Origin: CAYJAD01 sp964371835
Lineage (GTDB): Bacteria; Desulfobacterota; Desulfovibrionia; Desulfovibrionales; Desulfovibrionaceae
Reading direction: 5' to 3'
Length of the DNA: 64,000 bases
Assembly (NCBI GenBank): GCA_964371835.1
Contig: CAYJOP010000002.1
Location: 1-64,000 of the forward strand
In this document: positions 9,105-17,503 of the stretch, piece by piece
How positions within the stretch are numbered: position 1 is the stretch's first letter
Layout: each line of letters opens with the position of its first letter
Notes under the pieces: generated by a model
What the model was told of the DNA's origin: nothing
The model's input: only the letters and a program-made list of their open reading frames with translations
The model's database searches: none
Made by a program: the position numbers and the translations under genes

Positions 9105-10244
9105 TTAGTCTAAGCTAGCTAAATATTCATCTTCGCGCTGTATGGCATCATCAAGGCTAACTTGGAATACGTCTAATATTTTACCAAATTCAGCATCTCC
9201 GTCATATAACAAAGCAGGAGTAGTGCGCACAGCCTTAAGCAAGTCTTGTAAAAATAAAACTTCAAGCTCTATACTGGGCGGACGAACCTTTTTTACAATG
9301 TCGTCAACGTGCATTTTTCCAAGATAACGCTGCTTTGCAAGATCAAGCATGGCCTTTAATAAATCTTCAGAACTTAAAGGACAATTGGTCTGCTCATGTA
9401 CTTTTTCCCAACGCAACAAAACGTCAGAATAAATACTATGGGCACTTTGTAATAAGCGTACCTTCCCTAAATTATTAAAAATTTGCTCAAGATGAACTAT
9501 GTCCATGCTTGACCTATCTGAACCAATGTCTATGCTAAGACTATGATATAAAAAATCTATGCCTTGCTCAACATCAAGATGTTTCCATTTTTCCTGAATA
9601 TTATTAAATACATCTTGAGCATCTTGGAAGTTAAATATTGTGTCTCTATAAAAGTCACGCAGTTCTGTGTCGCTTGCTAAATCACTAAAATTTGCGGCTT
9701 CGGTGGAAGCAATTAAGCCGGAAACAATGAATTTACTTTGATTTGCCTCAAGGCTGTGCAAGGCTTCCATATATGCGCTAAGTCTGGCGTTTGTGTTATC
9801 ATCTGTGGAGCTTGAGGACTCATTTTTCAGGTCATTAATGGCATCCAAAAGGGTTACCCAAGCATCACATGGGTCTTCAAAATGCTCTAAGGCTTGCTCC
9901 AATATCCATTTACTTTCATAAGCTCTATTTGCTCGCAATGCGTCTTTAAATGCATCAATTTGTTTGGATTGTCCTGCTTGGTGCATCATTTCCTTATAGA
10001 GTTCTACTCTTTCAAGGTAGATGTCTTCAAGATGCTTTTTTTCTTTGCGCTCTTCAAGTTCAAATTCATCAGTGGTGTCTACGGCAAAGGTCAGTTCTTC
10101 GGCAGCTTGGGCTAAAAGAGAAAGAGGGCTATGCACAGCGGCAACCCTTTGTCCCATAAATGCCCCTGTCTGTTGAGTGGCAGTGCCTGCACCAAGATGT
10201 GTGGTGTGTTGCACATTGCTTTGTATGTTAAAATTAATAGACAT
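9105..10244 (-). CDS. sctW: T3SS gatekeeper SctW (YopN-TyeA fusion type)
   Basis: A 379-residue, mostly helical protein of the YopN/InvE/MxiC family. The N-terminal ~60 residues are Ser/Thr/Gln-rich and fit a secretion signal and chaperone-binding region. The C-terminal ~90 residues (from about LSSEDLLKAMLDLAKQRYLG) look like a fused TyeA domain. Gatekeepers plug export until host contact and set the order translocators before effectors. It is the first gene of the leftward operon, with a sigma-54-type promoter at 10314-10331. Confidence 0.88.
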   Translation of the reverse strand: MSINFNIQSNVQHTTHLGAGTATQQTGAFMGQRVAAVHSPLSLLAQAAEELTFAVDTTDEFELEERKEKKHLEDIYLERVELYKEMMHQAGQSKQIDAFKDALRANRAYESKWILEQALEHFEDPCDAWVTLLDAINDLKNESSSSTDDNTNARLSAYMEALHSLEANQSKFIVSGLIASTEAANFSDLASDTELRDFYRDTIFNFQDAQDVFNNIQEKWKHLDVEQGIDFLYHSLSIDIGSDRSSMDIVHLEQIFNNLGKVRLLQSAHSIYSDVLLRWEKVHEQTNCPLSSEDLLKAMLDLAKQRYLGKMHVDDIVKKVRPPSIELEVLFLQDLLKAVRTTPALLYDGDAEFGKILDVFQVSLDDAIQREDEYLASLD

Positions 10245-10313
10245 ATCATCTCCGACTTTATTGCACTAAAAGCATAAGCATCTTACTGCACAATTAGCAT
10301 TTATTTTAATATT

Positions 10314-10331
10314 CTGCAAGCTATATGCCAA
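10314..10331 (-). promoter_or_regulatory. Sigma-54-type promoter for sctW operon
   Basis: On the minus strand the sequence TTGGCATATAGCTTGCA has GG and GC separated by exactly 10 bases, close to consensus TTGGCAC-N5-TTGC. It lies about 70 bases before the sctW start codon. Confidence 0.75.
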
Positions 10332-10373
10332 GTGGCACAAATTTCGTAAAGATTATTAATTTCTTTAAAATAA

Positions 10374-10457
10374 GAGTCCTGCACAATTATTTTTTAACTT
10401 TATTTTTGTGCTTTTGCAGTAAATTTGCATGTACTAGAAAATTTAGCTGTGCAGGAC
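10374..10457. repeat. Small dispersed repeat, copy A
   Basis: Bounded by a 10-bp perfect inverted repeat, GTCCTGCACA (10376-10385) and TGTGCAGGAC (10448-10457). About 55 bases of it (10374-10428) match the complement of 50323-50376 with few differences, and part matches 34690-34725 in the same orientation. It looks like a tiny non-coding mobile or structured element. Confidence 0.65.
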
Positions 10458-10672
10458 AAAAGACACAAAAAATCAATCAGTTAACGGCGAAGAAAAGCTC
10501 CGCCTATTCTTGATTTTTGGTCGCATTGCCCGTCGTTAACGCTCCAAAAGACTCAGCACAATAGATTGTGCAGTCTTAAAATAGATTGTCTTAAAAGAGA
10601 CTTAATTGATTTTAGTTGCGTAAAAAATGCAAATTCGCTATATTAATGAAAGTTAAGAATACAGTGTCCGCC

Positions 10673-10705
10673 AACGTTGTTTGCGGTTTTAACGCCAACA
10701 ACGTT
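10673..10705. repeat. Hairpin before the rightward T3SS promoter
   Basis: Inverted repeat with arms AACGTTGTTTGCG and CGCCAACAACGTT (one mismatch) and a short loop, about 65 bases upstream of the sigma-54-type promoter. This is a suitable distance for an enhancer-binding activator site, though no protein is known for it. Confidence 0.45.
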
Positions 10706-10768
10706 CTCTGAAATAGAGTGCATGTGGCCGATAAGAGAAATATTACTTATAAAACAATTCATTAAACA

Positions 10769-10786
10769 ATTGGCCCAGAATGTGCA
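10769..10786 (+). promoter_or_regulatory. Sigma-54-type promoter for rightward T3SS operon
   Basis: TTGGCCCAGAATGTGCA has GG (10772-10773) and GC (10784-10785) exactly 10 bases apart. It lies about 55 bases before the first gene at 10842 and is the only good promoter seen there. Confidence 0.65.
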
Positions 10787-10841
10787 GTACCTTTATCATG
10801 GTGCGCAGGGATTTTTATTATATTAAATAAGGGTGTGAAAA

Positions 10842-11762
10842 ATGACAACGATCAATAATAATCTAGTTACAAACAATTTATCAGAAGATCCTGCTCCTAA
10901 GCGCTTTCTTCTGCTTGGTACAAAGGTTGCTATTTTGCAAATAAGCAAAGCCGCATCATGCAAGACTGTTGCTTTGGAGTATATGGAGCAAATAAAAGAG
11001 TCACAAGCAAGGGCAAAGGAATGTTCAGAAATAATAGAGCTTGCCAACTCCATTCGTGTGACTGACCCAGAAGCCAAAGGTGATGACGAGTTTACAGTAA
11101 TTGATGAAAAACTCATTCAGTATCTCAGGGATAATGGCATTGAAGTCCAGCCCTACAATGACCCTGACGCCATTGCTAAAAATGATGCAAAAAAAGGATA
11201 TACAGGCGATGATGCTGAAGCAAACGTCAGAAAAGATTTAATGAATTCCTTGAAAGAAATTTATTATACAGATGGTGATGGCAATTTTATCAGTCCCGAT
11301 GGCAAGGTGATTTGCAGCATTGAATCTGTTGAAAAGGCTCTGGTTGATGGTGATATGGACCGTTATGAAACATTGGTTAACAGTTTAGTAGTAAATATGA
11401 ACTACTCCAATGTAGTAGGTTATGCCAGCGAGGAAGAATTTTTAAAGCTTAACCCCGACGGAGCAGGCAATTTAAACATATTTAGAGAGTATATGAAGTG
11501 CGGAGAAAAATTCAATGTTCTCAAACTGGTTAGAGAAACTGGCCCATATGATAGTAATTTCCCTGATAATAAATGGGATTATGCAGAGTGGGACGTGACA
11601 ATCAAGTCATTAACTAACTTTCAAGAACAATTAACAACTTCAGTTCAAACTAATATGGTGATGATGCAAGATTTCATGGGGCAGTATAATTCATATACCC
11701 AAGGGGCAAACAAGTCTTGTACAGATACAGCAGCTTTCCTAACTGCAATGCTAACCACATAA
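10842..11762 (+). CDS. EspA/SseB-like T3SS secreted protein 1
   Basis: A 306-residue acidic protein without a signal peptide or membrane segment, first in the operon. The piece LIQYLRDNGIEV (about 92-103) resembles the SseB motif VIKYMRDNGILI, and the C-terminal helix (MMQDFMGQYNSYTQGANKS) has the amphipathic form of EspA-family filament subunits. The next gene encodes a shorter homologue. EspA/SseB proteins form the sheath or tip that connects needle and translocon. The position just before an SycD-like chaperone and translocators is where Yersinia has the tip protein lcrV, so a tip role (SctA) is an alternative. The family call is based on short motifs. Confidence 0.6.
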   Translation: MTTINNNLVTNNLSEDPAPKRFLLLGTKVAILQISKAASCKTVALEYMEQIKESQARAKECSEIIELANSIRVTDPEAKGDDEFTVIDEKLIQYLRDNGIEVQPYNDPDAIAKNDAKKGYTGDDAEANVRKDLMNSLKEIYYTDGDGNFISPDGKVICSIESVEKALVDGDMDRYETLVNSLVVNMNYSNVVGYASEEEFLKLNPDGAGNLNIFREYMKCGEKFNVLKLVRETGPYDSNFPDNKWDYAEWDVTIKSLTNFQEQLTTSVQTNMVMMQDFMGQYNSYTQGANKSCTDTAAFLTAMLTT

Positions 11763-11781
11763 AGGAATTACGAGGTAGAAT

Positions 11782-12378
11782 ATGTCAGATATAAATATAA
11801 ATCAAGGTCTTACTGTCTCTACGCAGTTTGATATAGAAGAACAACCCACAGATAAAAAACCAATTGCCTATAAGTTTGCCATGCTGCAATTGCAACAAGC
11901 AGAGCTTTGTAAAGTAGATGTGGAAGCTTATATGGAGAAAATTGAAGAGAGAGAAACAAATAAAAAAATAGCTGCAGCTATCAGAGAACATGTAGATGAC
12001 CAGCTTGCAAAATTTGACCCAGATTCTAATATCTATGAAGTAAACGACGAAGGTAAGATATATGTACATCATGCTATACGCGACACATTTACAGAATCAG
12101 GAGCAAATTATATTTTTATTTACGAATTTTTTGAAAAAATTGGCGTAGAAGTGCCTATTGAAAAGGATTCAAATGGATACTACTACTATAAGGAAGCAGA
12201 CGTTGAAGCCTTAAAGGCTAATATTGACCGTGCCATGAGTGAGCTTGAAAGTAGTGACAATACGGATATGATTTATCTGCAAGATGCTATGGGGCAATAT
12301 AATTCATACTCTGCAGGTGCAGCCAAGACAATATCAGACTTATTTAATACAAATCAAACCATATCAAGAAATTTTTAG
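11782..12378 (+). CDS. EspA/SseB-like T3SS secreted protein 2
   Basis: A 198-residue acidic protein, homologous to the gene just upstream at both ends: an N-terminal helix (FAMLQLQQAELCKVDVEAYMEKIEE form) and a C-terminal MGQYNSYSAGAAKTISDLF. The middle contains YEFFEKIGVEVPIE, corresponding to the YLRDNGIEV region of its neighbour. Good ribosome-binding sequence GAGG upstream. Tandem copies may form a mixed filament, or one may be tip and the other filament. Confidence 0.6.
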   Translation: MSDININQGLTVSTQFDIEEQPTDKKPIAYKFAMLQLQQAELCKVDVEAYMEKIEERETNKKIAAAIREHVDDQLAKFDPDSNIYEVNDEGKIYVHHAIRDTFTESGANYIFIYEFFEKIGVEVPIEKDSNGYYYYKEADVEALKANIDRAMSELESSDNTDMIYLQDAMGQYNSYSAGAAKTISDLFNTNQTISRNF

Positions 12379-12387
12379 GGGGAAGCT

Positions 12388-12666
12388 ATGGCATTTGAAA
12401 AAGAAATTGCAGAACTTAAGGCAGAAATGGATCGCATTGATGCTGACTTTGAAGCCACAAAAAAAACCTTGGGTGCCACTGAGGAAGATATGCAAGAAGT
12501 TGCTAAAGCAGCACAGCAAGGTACGCTTGAGCCTGAGTTGCAAAAAATTTGGGATGCAGTTCAAAGCCATGCAAAAAGAGATGGTGAGGAACGCGCCGCG
12601 CGTTTCAAGCAAAGTACAAGCAAACCGCAAAGACAAGTGCGAAGACAAGGCGCAATGCGTATATAA
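12388..12666 (+). CDS. Small coiled-coil protein, possible filament chaperone
   Basis: A 92-residue protein with an N-terminal charged coiled coil (EKEIAELKAEMDRIDADFEATKK) and a basic C-terminal tail (KPQRQVRRQGAMRI). Its size, charge pattern and position after the EspA/SseB-like genes resemble SseA/CesAB-type chaperones for filament and translocator proteins. No firm family match was recognised. Confidence 0.5.
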   Translation: MAFEKEIAELKAEMDRIDADFEATKKTLGATEEDMQEVAKAAQQGTLEPELQKIWDAVQSHAKRDGEERAARFKQSTSKPQRQVRRQGAMRI

Positions 12667-12686
12667 TTTAATTATAAGGATATTTT

Positions 12687-13172
12687 ATGACAACACAAAC
12701 ACAAAAAACAGAGTTTAGTGTAGAAGATTTTGAAAAAATTGTAACTGCCTTAGCTCAAGGTGTGCCACTGGGAACAATTGCTGGTGTTGAACCAGAGTTT
12801 TTAGAAGGATTATACAGCCTTGCATATAATTTTTATGGTAACAAAGATTACAAAAGTGCTTTAACTATTTTTCAAGCACTTTGCATGTATAAGCATAACG
12901 ACTACCGCTTTTTGATGGGTTTTGGTGCGTGTAAGCAAGCCCTTGCAGACTATGAAGGCGCTCTTAATGTTTATGGTCTTGCCATGTTGCTAAGTGCTAT
13001 TAGTAATCCTGAGCCATTTTATCATTCAGTTTTTTGCTTATTAAAACTTGGTAGGCAAGACGATGCCATTGAATTTCTAAAACTTATTCCTGACGTTTGC
13101 GTGCAAGGCGATGATAAGCATGCCACAATTAAGGATAAGGCTCAAAAATTATTAACACAATTGACCGCCTAG
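12687..13172 (+). CDS. SycD/LcrH-like translocator chaperone
   Basis: A 161-residue class II chaperone built of TPR helices (LYSLAYNFYGNKDYKSALTI, then YRFLMGFGACKQALADYEGA, then FYHSVFCLLKLGRQDDAIEF). Proteins of this family (SycD, SicA, IpgC) hold the two hydrophobic translocators in the cytoplasm before export. It directly precedes sctE and sctB, the usual arrangement. RBS AAGGA upstream. Confidence 0.92.
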   Translation: MTTQTQKTEFSVEDFEKIVTALAQGVPLGTIAGVEPEFLEGLYSLAYNFYGNKDYKSALTIFQALCMYKHNDYRFLMGFGACKQALADYEGALNVYGLAMLLSAISNPEPFYHSVFCLLKLGRQDDAIEFLKLIPDVCVQGDDKHATIKDKAQKLLTQLTA

Positions 13173-13181
13173 AGGTGGAAA

Positions 13182-14162
13182 ATGTCAAATTATGATAAAT
13201 CCATAGGTTCAATTTCAAGTCCACAATATATTACTACGGATGATGTAGCTCCAAAACAAGGAAAGCTAGGCATTAATGATGAAACTCCACCGCCGCCACA
13301 GCCAAAAGCTGGCAATGACGATGATCAGCTACCATCATTAGCCATACCCATAGGCTCTGGCTTAAGTCTTGAAAATCTCATGGCTGCCATTGGATATGAA
13401 TCTAGAAGGCTTGCTTGCTTACAAGGCATAGAACGACTTGAAAATAAAGGCGAATTGAAAAAAATTATTGGTGAAAACCAAATTGAAGAGCTTGGCGAAA
13501 GGGTTGAGGCATTTCAAAAGCAAAAAAAACTAGGCCCCATCATGAAAGCCCTATCTATTTGTGGTGTGATTGTGGGTGCCTTGGTAGGCATAGCTGGTTT
13601 ATTTAGTGGTGGAGCAGGATTTGTACTTGCTGGAAGTATAATAAGCCTTGCCATGAGTGCCAATAGTATTGTTTCTTTAGCTACCGATGGTGAATACAGT
13701 ATAGCCTCAGGGGTTTCTGAAATTGCCCAAGCCGCTGGAACATCAGAAGAAACTGGCCAGTATATTGGTGTGGGTGTGGAATTATTCATAACTTTGCTAG
13801 CTGCTGCCCTAAGCTTTGGTGGAAGTATTGGTTCAAGTGGAGCCAAGATGGCAGAACTTAGCCCCAAATTAGCTCAAGCTGTTAAAGGCGGCACGGTGGT
13901 TAGTGGTACCATAAGCGTAACCTCAGGTGGTATGGGTATTGCTAATGCCATTTATGGCGAAGAAATAGCACAATCTGATGCTAGTGGAAAAGAACTTGAT
14001 GCCATTTTAGAAGGTATAAGACTGGCCTTGGCAACAGAACAAGGTTTACTAGAAACAACTGTAGAAGCATCAAGCAAGCTTTTGGAAGATGTTTCAAAAT
14101 TAATAGATGATTGTATGGCAACAAATATGGTTGTACAAGGTGCAAGCGGAGTTAAAGCTTAA
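13182..14162 (+). CDS. sctE: Major translocator SctE (YopB/SseC/EspD family)
   Basis: A 326-residue protein with a hydrophilic, proline-rich N-terminus (PPPPQPKAGNDD) and two hydrophobic segments: about 125-160 (ALSICGVIVGALVGIAGLF) and about 195-215 (VELFITLLAAALSFGG), followed by amphipathic helices. This matches pore-forming translocators that insert into the host membrane. It sits between its SycD-like chaperone and the minor translocator. Confidence 0.88.
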   Translation: MSNYDKSIGSISSPQYITTDDVAPKQGKLGINDETPPPPQPKAGNDDDQLPSLAIPIGSGLSLENLMAAIGYESRRLACLQGIERLENKGELKKIIGENQIEELGERVEAFQKQKKLGPIMKALSICGVIVGALVGIAGLFSGGAGFVLAGSIISLAMSANSIVSLATDGEYSIASGVSEIAQAAGTSEETGQYIGVGVELFITLLAAALSFGGSIGSSGAKMAELSPKLAQAVKGGTVVSGTISVTSGGMGIANAIYGEEIAQSDASGKELDAILEGIRLALATEQGLLETTVEASSKLLEDVSKLIDDCMATNMVVQGASGVKA

Positions 14163-14175
14163 CTTGGAGGATAAT

Positions 14176-15261
14176 ATGTCAATTTCTGTAAATAATGCAC
14201 AAAATGCAAATCTTTATGATTGCAATATAAATAATGATAACAAGCCTGTAGCAAAGTTGGACACAGTAGAACTGCCACCTCATATTGAAGAAATATTTAA
14301 TTCAGGCATTGGGGCTTTACCAATAATAATGAGCCCTGGAAAAAGCTTTGATAAGTTTATGGGATTTAAAAATCCACAAGCAGATGCAGATACTGGTTCA
14401 CTTGACAATTATAAAGGAGAAGGCGGTATTGGGGCTGCCAAAAAATTTGACTTTACAGCTGTACCTTCGCTAGGTGCTACCATGATGCAGTTTAATGTTG
14501 ATTTTGCAAGTGAAATGCGCAGACAAAGTTCAGATAAACGAGCCATTGAAACAAATATGGTTGTAGAGCAAATGGAAAGTCAAGCTGCTACCATAATTTC
14601 CAAGGCGGCAACGCAAATGGCCATGGGTATTGTTTCTGGCACATTAAGCATTGCTCAAGGTATTGCATCAACTGCTGTGGTGGCAAAAGGCTCAAGCTCT
14701 AAAACAGACAGTTCAGCAACAAAACCTACCGATGTCCCAGATATTAAAACTACATCTTTGAAGTCTGATGTTGGTATGGATGACGACCTTTCACTTGGAA
14801 CAGAAATGAAAACTTTCAAGGTAACTGAAGGACCTCAAACTACGGCGGCCGCAGCAGAAAAAGCAGTTCCAGATGGAGAACAAGATATATCGTTTGTTAC
14901 TGATGAAATGACTGATGCAACTAAGGTTGCACCTTCTGCTGATAAAGGCGCCGCAGGCAAGTCTGAAGCGGAGATAAATGCAGAAGCTGCCAAAGCAACT
15001 CAGCTTAACCTAAAGGCTCAAAATATTAACATAATTATGGGAGCTCTTGTTAAAAATATAGATGCATCGAGTGATGGTGCTGGTTCAATTTTAGATGCTC
15101 AAAATAAAATTAAAGATAAAGATATTGAAATGTTAAAGAGTCTTATGGCTAGTCAAGAGAGTTTGGAAGGTGCATTAAAAGATCTTGTTCAAAAGTCTTT
15201 ATCCACCTATGAAGCCATGGCTGAGAGTTTGAACCAGACTCGCACTAAAATTATGGGCTAA
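14176..15261 (+). CDS. sctB: Minor translocator SctB (YopD/EspB-like)
   Basis: A 361-residue protein. The start at 14176 is set by GGAGG seven bases upstream; a longer frame would run into sctE. It has one weak hydrophobic stretch near residues 140-165 (TQMAMGIVSGTLSIAQGIASTAVVA), a long Ala/Ser/Thr/Asp-rich middle, and a helical C-terminus. One hydrophobic segment plus position after sctE fits the second pore translocator. Confidence 0.8.
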   Translation: MSISVNNAQNANLYDCNINNDNKPVAKLDTVELPPHIEEIFNSGIGALPIIMSPGKSFDKFMGFKNPQADADTGSLDNYKGEGGIGAAKKFDFTAVPSLGATMMQFNVDFASEMRRQSSDKRAIETNMVVEQMESQAATIISKAATQMAMGIVSGTLSIAQGIASTAVVAKGSSSKTDSSATKPTDVPDIKTTSLKSDVGMDDDLSLGTEMKTFKVTEGPQTTAAAAEKAVPDGEQDISFVTDEMTDATKVAPSADKGAAGKSEAEINAEAAKATQLNLKAQNINIIMGALVKNIDASSDGAGSILDAQNKIKDKDIEMLKSLMASQESLEGALKDLVQKSLSTYEAMAESLNQTRTKIMG

Positions 15262-15319
15262 AGTTTAGCATAGTTATCATGCTCATAGTGCCCATAAATT
15301 AACGTAAAAAAAGAAAAAT

Positions 15320-15709
15320 ATGCACTTACAGTACATTACAAAAATAATAGCTCAGGCCGCTGGCTGGAAAGAGCAAGGCATGTCTCAAAAAAATGAGGTA
15401 TGCTTTGAGATTGAAGGTGATATTACCCTGAACATTCATTGCCCTGGGGGAGATTATGTATTTTTATATGGAAAACTTATGCATCTTCCTCCTCAAGGTC
15501 AAGCAATGCAAGAAATTTGCTCTAAAGTGGCGGGCATAGCCCTTGGCACTTGCAAAAAAATGCAAAGCAGTGTATCCATTTGTGATAATAGTATAATGAT
15601 TGCGTTGAATATGAGCAATATAACTAGCGAATATGTTGTTAAAGAAAAAGCTAAAATTTTTTTGAATGAGCTTGTTTGGTGGAAGAAGCAACTAGCTTTG
15701 TTAAACTAA
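15320..15709 (+). CDS. YscB-like class I chaperone
   Basis: A 129-residue protein of CesT/YscB form: N-terminal helix (YITKIIAQAAGWKEQ), a sheet region (EVCFEIEGDITLNIHCPGGDYVFLYGKL), and a C-terminal helix. It stands directly before the secretin sctC, where Yersinia has yscB, whose product pairs with SycN on YopN. The SycN-like partner is at 8715-9083. Confidence 0.72.
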   Translation: MHLQYITKIIAQAAGWKEQGMSQKNEVCFEIEGDITLNIHCPGGDYVFLYGKLMHLPPQGQAMQEICSKVAGIALGTCKKMQSSVSICDNSIMIALNMSNITSEYVVKEKAKIFLNELVWWKKQLALLN

Positions 15710-15733
15710 GCAATACAAGGCATTTGGAGTATT

Positions 15734-17503
15734 ATGTTTCGTGGTATAATTTTGTTTTGTTTCATATCTTTATGCATACCAAATGTCGTATTTGCAGCCA
15801 GCGGAAAAGATTTTACCGTTCCCTTTAGTTATTATGCAAAGGATGAAAGCCTTACGCTTATTCTAATGCAATTTGCACGCTCGCAAGGCTATACCGCAAC
15901 GTTTTCTCCAGCGGTAACAGGCCAGATTAGTGGGCGTTTTGAAAATATGCCAGCCAAGGATTTTTTAGAGGCAATGCAAACAGCCTTCGGCATTGCTTGG
16001 TATAGGCAAGGTACAACGCTTAATTTTTATAATATTTCAGAGAAAAAAGATGTATTTATTACCCCTTCAGCCACATCCGTTGAGAGGCTTTATGCAATGC
16101 TTGAAAGTTCTGGGGTGTTTTCTGTTGATTTAAAGGCACGCATTGCTGGTGAAAAAAACATTCTTGTTCTTTCTGGTCCGCCTCAATATGTTGAAAACAT
16201 ATCTCAAGCGGCAATGGTTTTTGAAAAAAGCCAAACCTCCAATTTTATAATGGAGGTTTTTCCGCTCAAGTATGCTTGGGCCGATGATACAACGCTCACC
16301 AGCCTTGACCAACAAATTACCATACCTGGCATTGCCACAATTTTGCGTACCATGGTGCTTGGTGGCAGCACATCCATGAGCGTTGTTCAACAATCCGCCT
16401 CTGTTCCAAACCTTCAGGGCCTAAATGGTCAGGGTTTGGCTGCGCAGAATAATCAAAACCAGCCAAATCAAAATCAAACTCAAAATGCCCCAACCACGCA
16501 AACAATGCCGGTAAATATTATAGCTGATCCAAGGGTAAATGCTGTTATTGTCAATGATGCAGCGTATCGTATGCCTTATTATAAAAAAGTAATTCAAGAC
16601 CTTGATAAGCCAGTTGAATTGATTGAAATTCATGCTGCCATCGTGGATGTAAATTCAAATTTCAATCGTGACCTTGGTTTTGCTTTTCAAGGTTCAGAGC
16701 AATCTGGAAACACCACCATTGGCGGAGAAGTATCAGGCGGTGCTGGTTCATTTACACCCTTGCCAACTCCAGGTGCCATTACCTCTGGCGGGCTAGGGCT
16801 TTCTACTATTTATACCATGGGTTCAGATTACTTTTTAGCTCGTGTTGAGGCTTTACAAAATGATGGCAATGCCAAGGTACTTGGTCGTCCTTCAGTTTTG
16901 ACTGTGGATAACATACAGGCTTCTTTAGAAAATACTAGTACCTATTATATACAAGTGGCAGGGACTGAATCCGTAGACCTTTTTAAGGTGGAGGCAGGAA
17001 CTGTATTAAAAGTAACCCCACATATTATCTATCATGAAGATGGTTCAAAAGCAATTAAACTAGCTGTAAATGTTCAAGATAATCAAAACAATAGTAATGA
17101 CCCAACTCAAATTGTTGGGGCTTTGCCACCCATTCGCCAAACTAAGATTAACACGCAAGCAGTTGTTGGCGAAGGGCAAAGCTTACTTATTGGCGGTTAC
17201 TATTATGAGCAAGAAGTTGATGCAGAGTCAGGAGTTCCATTTTTCAAAGATATTCCCGTTCTTGGACATCTTTTCAAAAAAACATCCAAAAGTTCACAGC
17301 AGATGGAGCGTCTTATATTGCTAACTCCACGCATCATCAATGCCAATGACATCGCAAGCAATGTGCCAAAACACACTGATAATGCATCGTTTCATCGCTC
17401 GCCCACTCAGGATAATTATGAAGCACGCGTCCCTCCTGTGGAAGTAAGCGGTGGTGGATGTGCAAAGAAAAACACAAGCACTGGAGCTGGCACCAATGAA
17501 TGA
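15734..17503 (+). CDS. sctC: T3SS outer-membrane secretin SctC
   Basis: A 589-residue secretin with a signal peptide (MFRGIILFCFISLCIPNVVFA), N-domains with the SctC pattern (FSYYAKDESLTLILMQFA and GQISGRF), and the secretin core (RVEALQNDGNAKVLGRPSVLT; VGEGQSLLIGGYY; VPFFKDIPVLGHLFK). It forms the outer-membrane ring through which the needle passes. A Gln/Asn-rich insertion lies near residues 235-260. No pilotin gene is seen nearby. It overlaps sctD by 8 bases. Confidence 0.97.
   Translation: MFRGIILFCFISLCIPNVVFAASGKDFTVPFSYYAKDESLTLILMQFARSQGYTATFSPAVTGQISGRFENMPAKDFLEAMQTAFGIAWYRQGTTLNFYNISEKKDVFITPSATSVERLYAMLESSGVFSVDLKARIAGEKNILVLSGPPQYVENISQAAMVFEKSQTSNFIMEVFPLKYAWADDTTLTSLDQQITIPGIATILRTMVLGGSTSMSVVQQSASVPNLQGLNGQGLAAQNNQNQPNQNQTQNAPTTQTMPVNIIADPRVNAVIVNDAAYRMPYYKKVIQDLDKPVELIEIHAAIVDVNSNFNRDLGFAFQGSEQSGNTTIGGEVSGGAGSFTPLPTPGAITSGGLGLSTIYTMGSDYFLARVEALQNDGNAKVLGRPSVLTVDNIQASLENTSTYYIQVAGTESVDLFKVEAGTVLKVTPHIIYHEDGSKAIKLAVNVQDNQNNSNDPTQIVGALPPIRQTKINTQAVVGEGQSLLIGGYYYEQEVDAESGVPFFKDIPVLGHLFKKTSKSSQQMERLILLTPRIINANDIASNVPKHTDNASFHRSPTQDNYEARVPPVEVSGGGCAKKNTSTGAGTNE

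Larger units (their letters stand above)
10245..10841. other. Divergent T3SS control region
   Basis: 597 bases without a gene between the two T3SS operons. It contains a sigma-54-type promoter for each direction, a small dispersed repeat (10374-10457), an inverted repeat GTTAACG...CGTTAAC (10480-10540) enclosing a smaller hairpin GGCG...CGCC, and a 13-bp-arm hairpin at 10673-10705 with one mismatch. The palindromes between the two promoters could be binding sites for the sigma-54 activator; that is inference. Confidence 0.6.

Noticed and set aside
10480..10540. GTTAACG...CGTTAAC structure as a possible integron attC site
   Set aside because: The arms lack the GTTRRRY / RYYYAAC core and no integrase or cassette is nearby.
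17451..17495. Earlier ATG start for sctD at 17451
   Set aside because: It would overlap sctC by 53 bases and add residues (VDVQRKTQALELAP) not part of the FHA-like fold; 17496 has a better coupled start.
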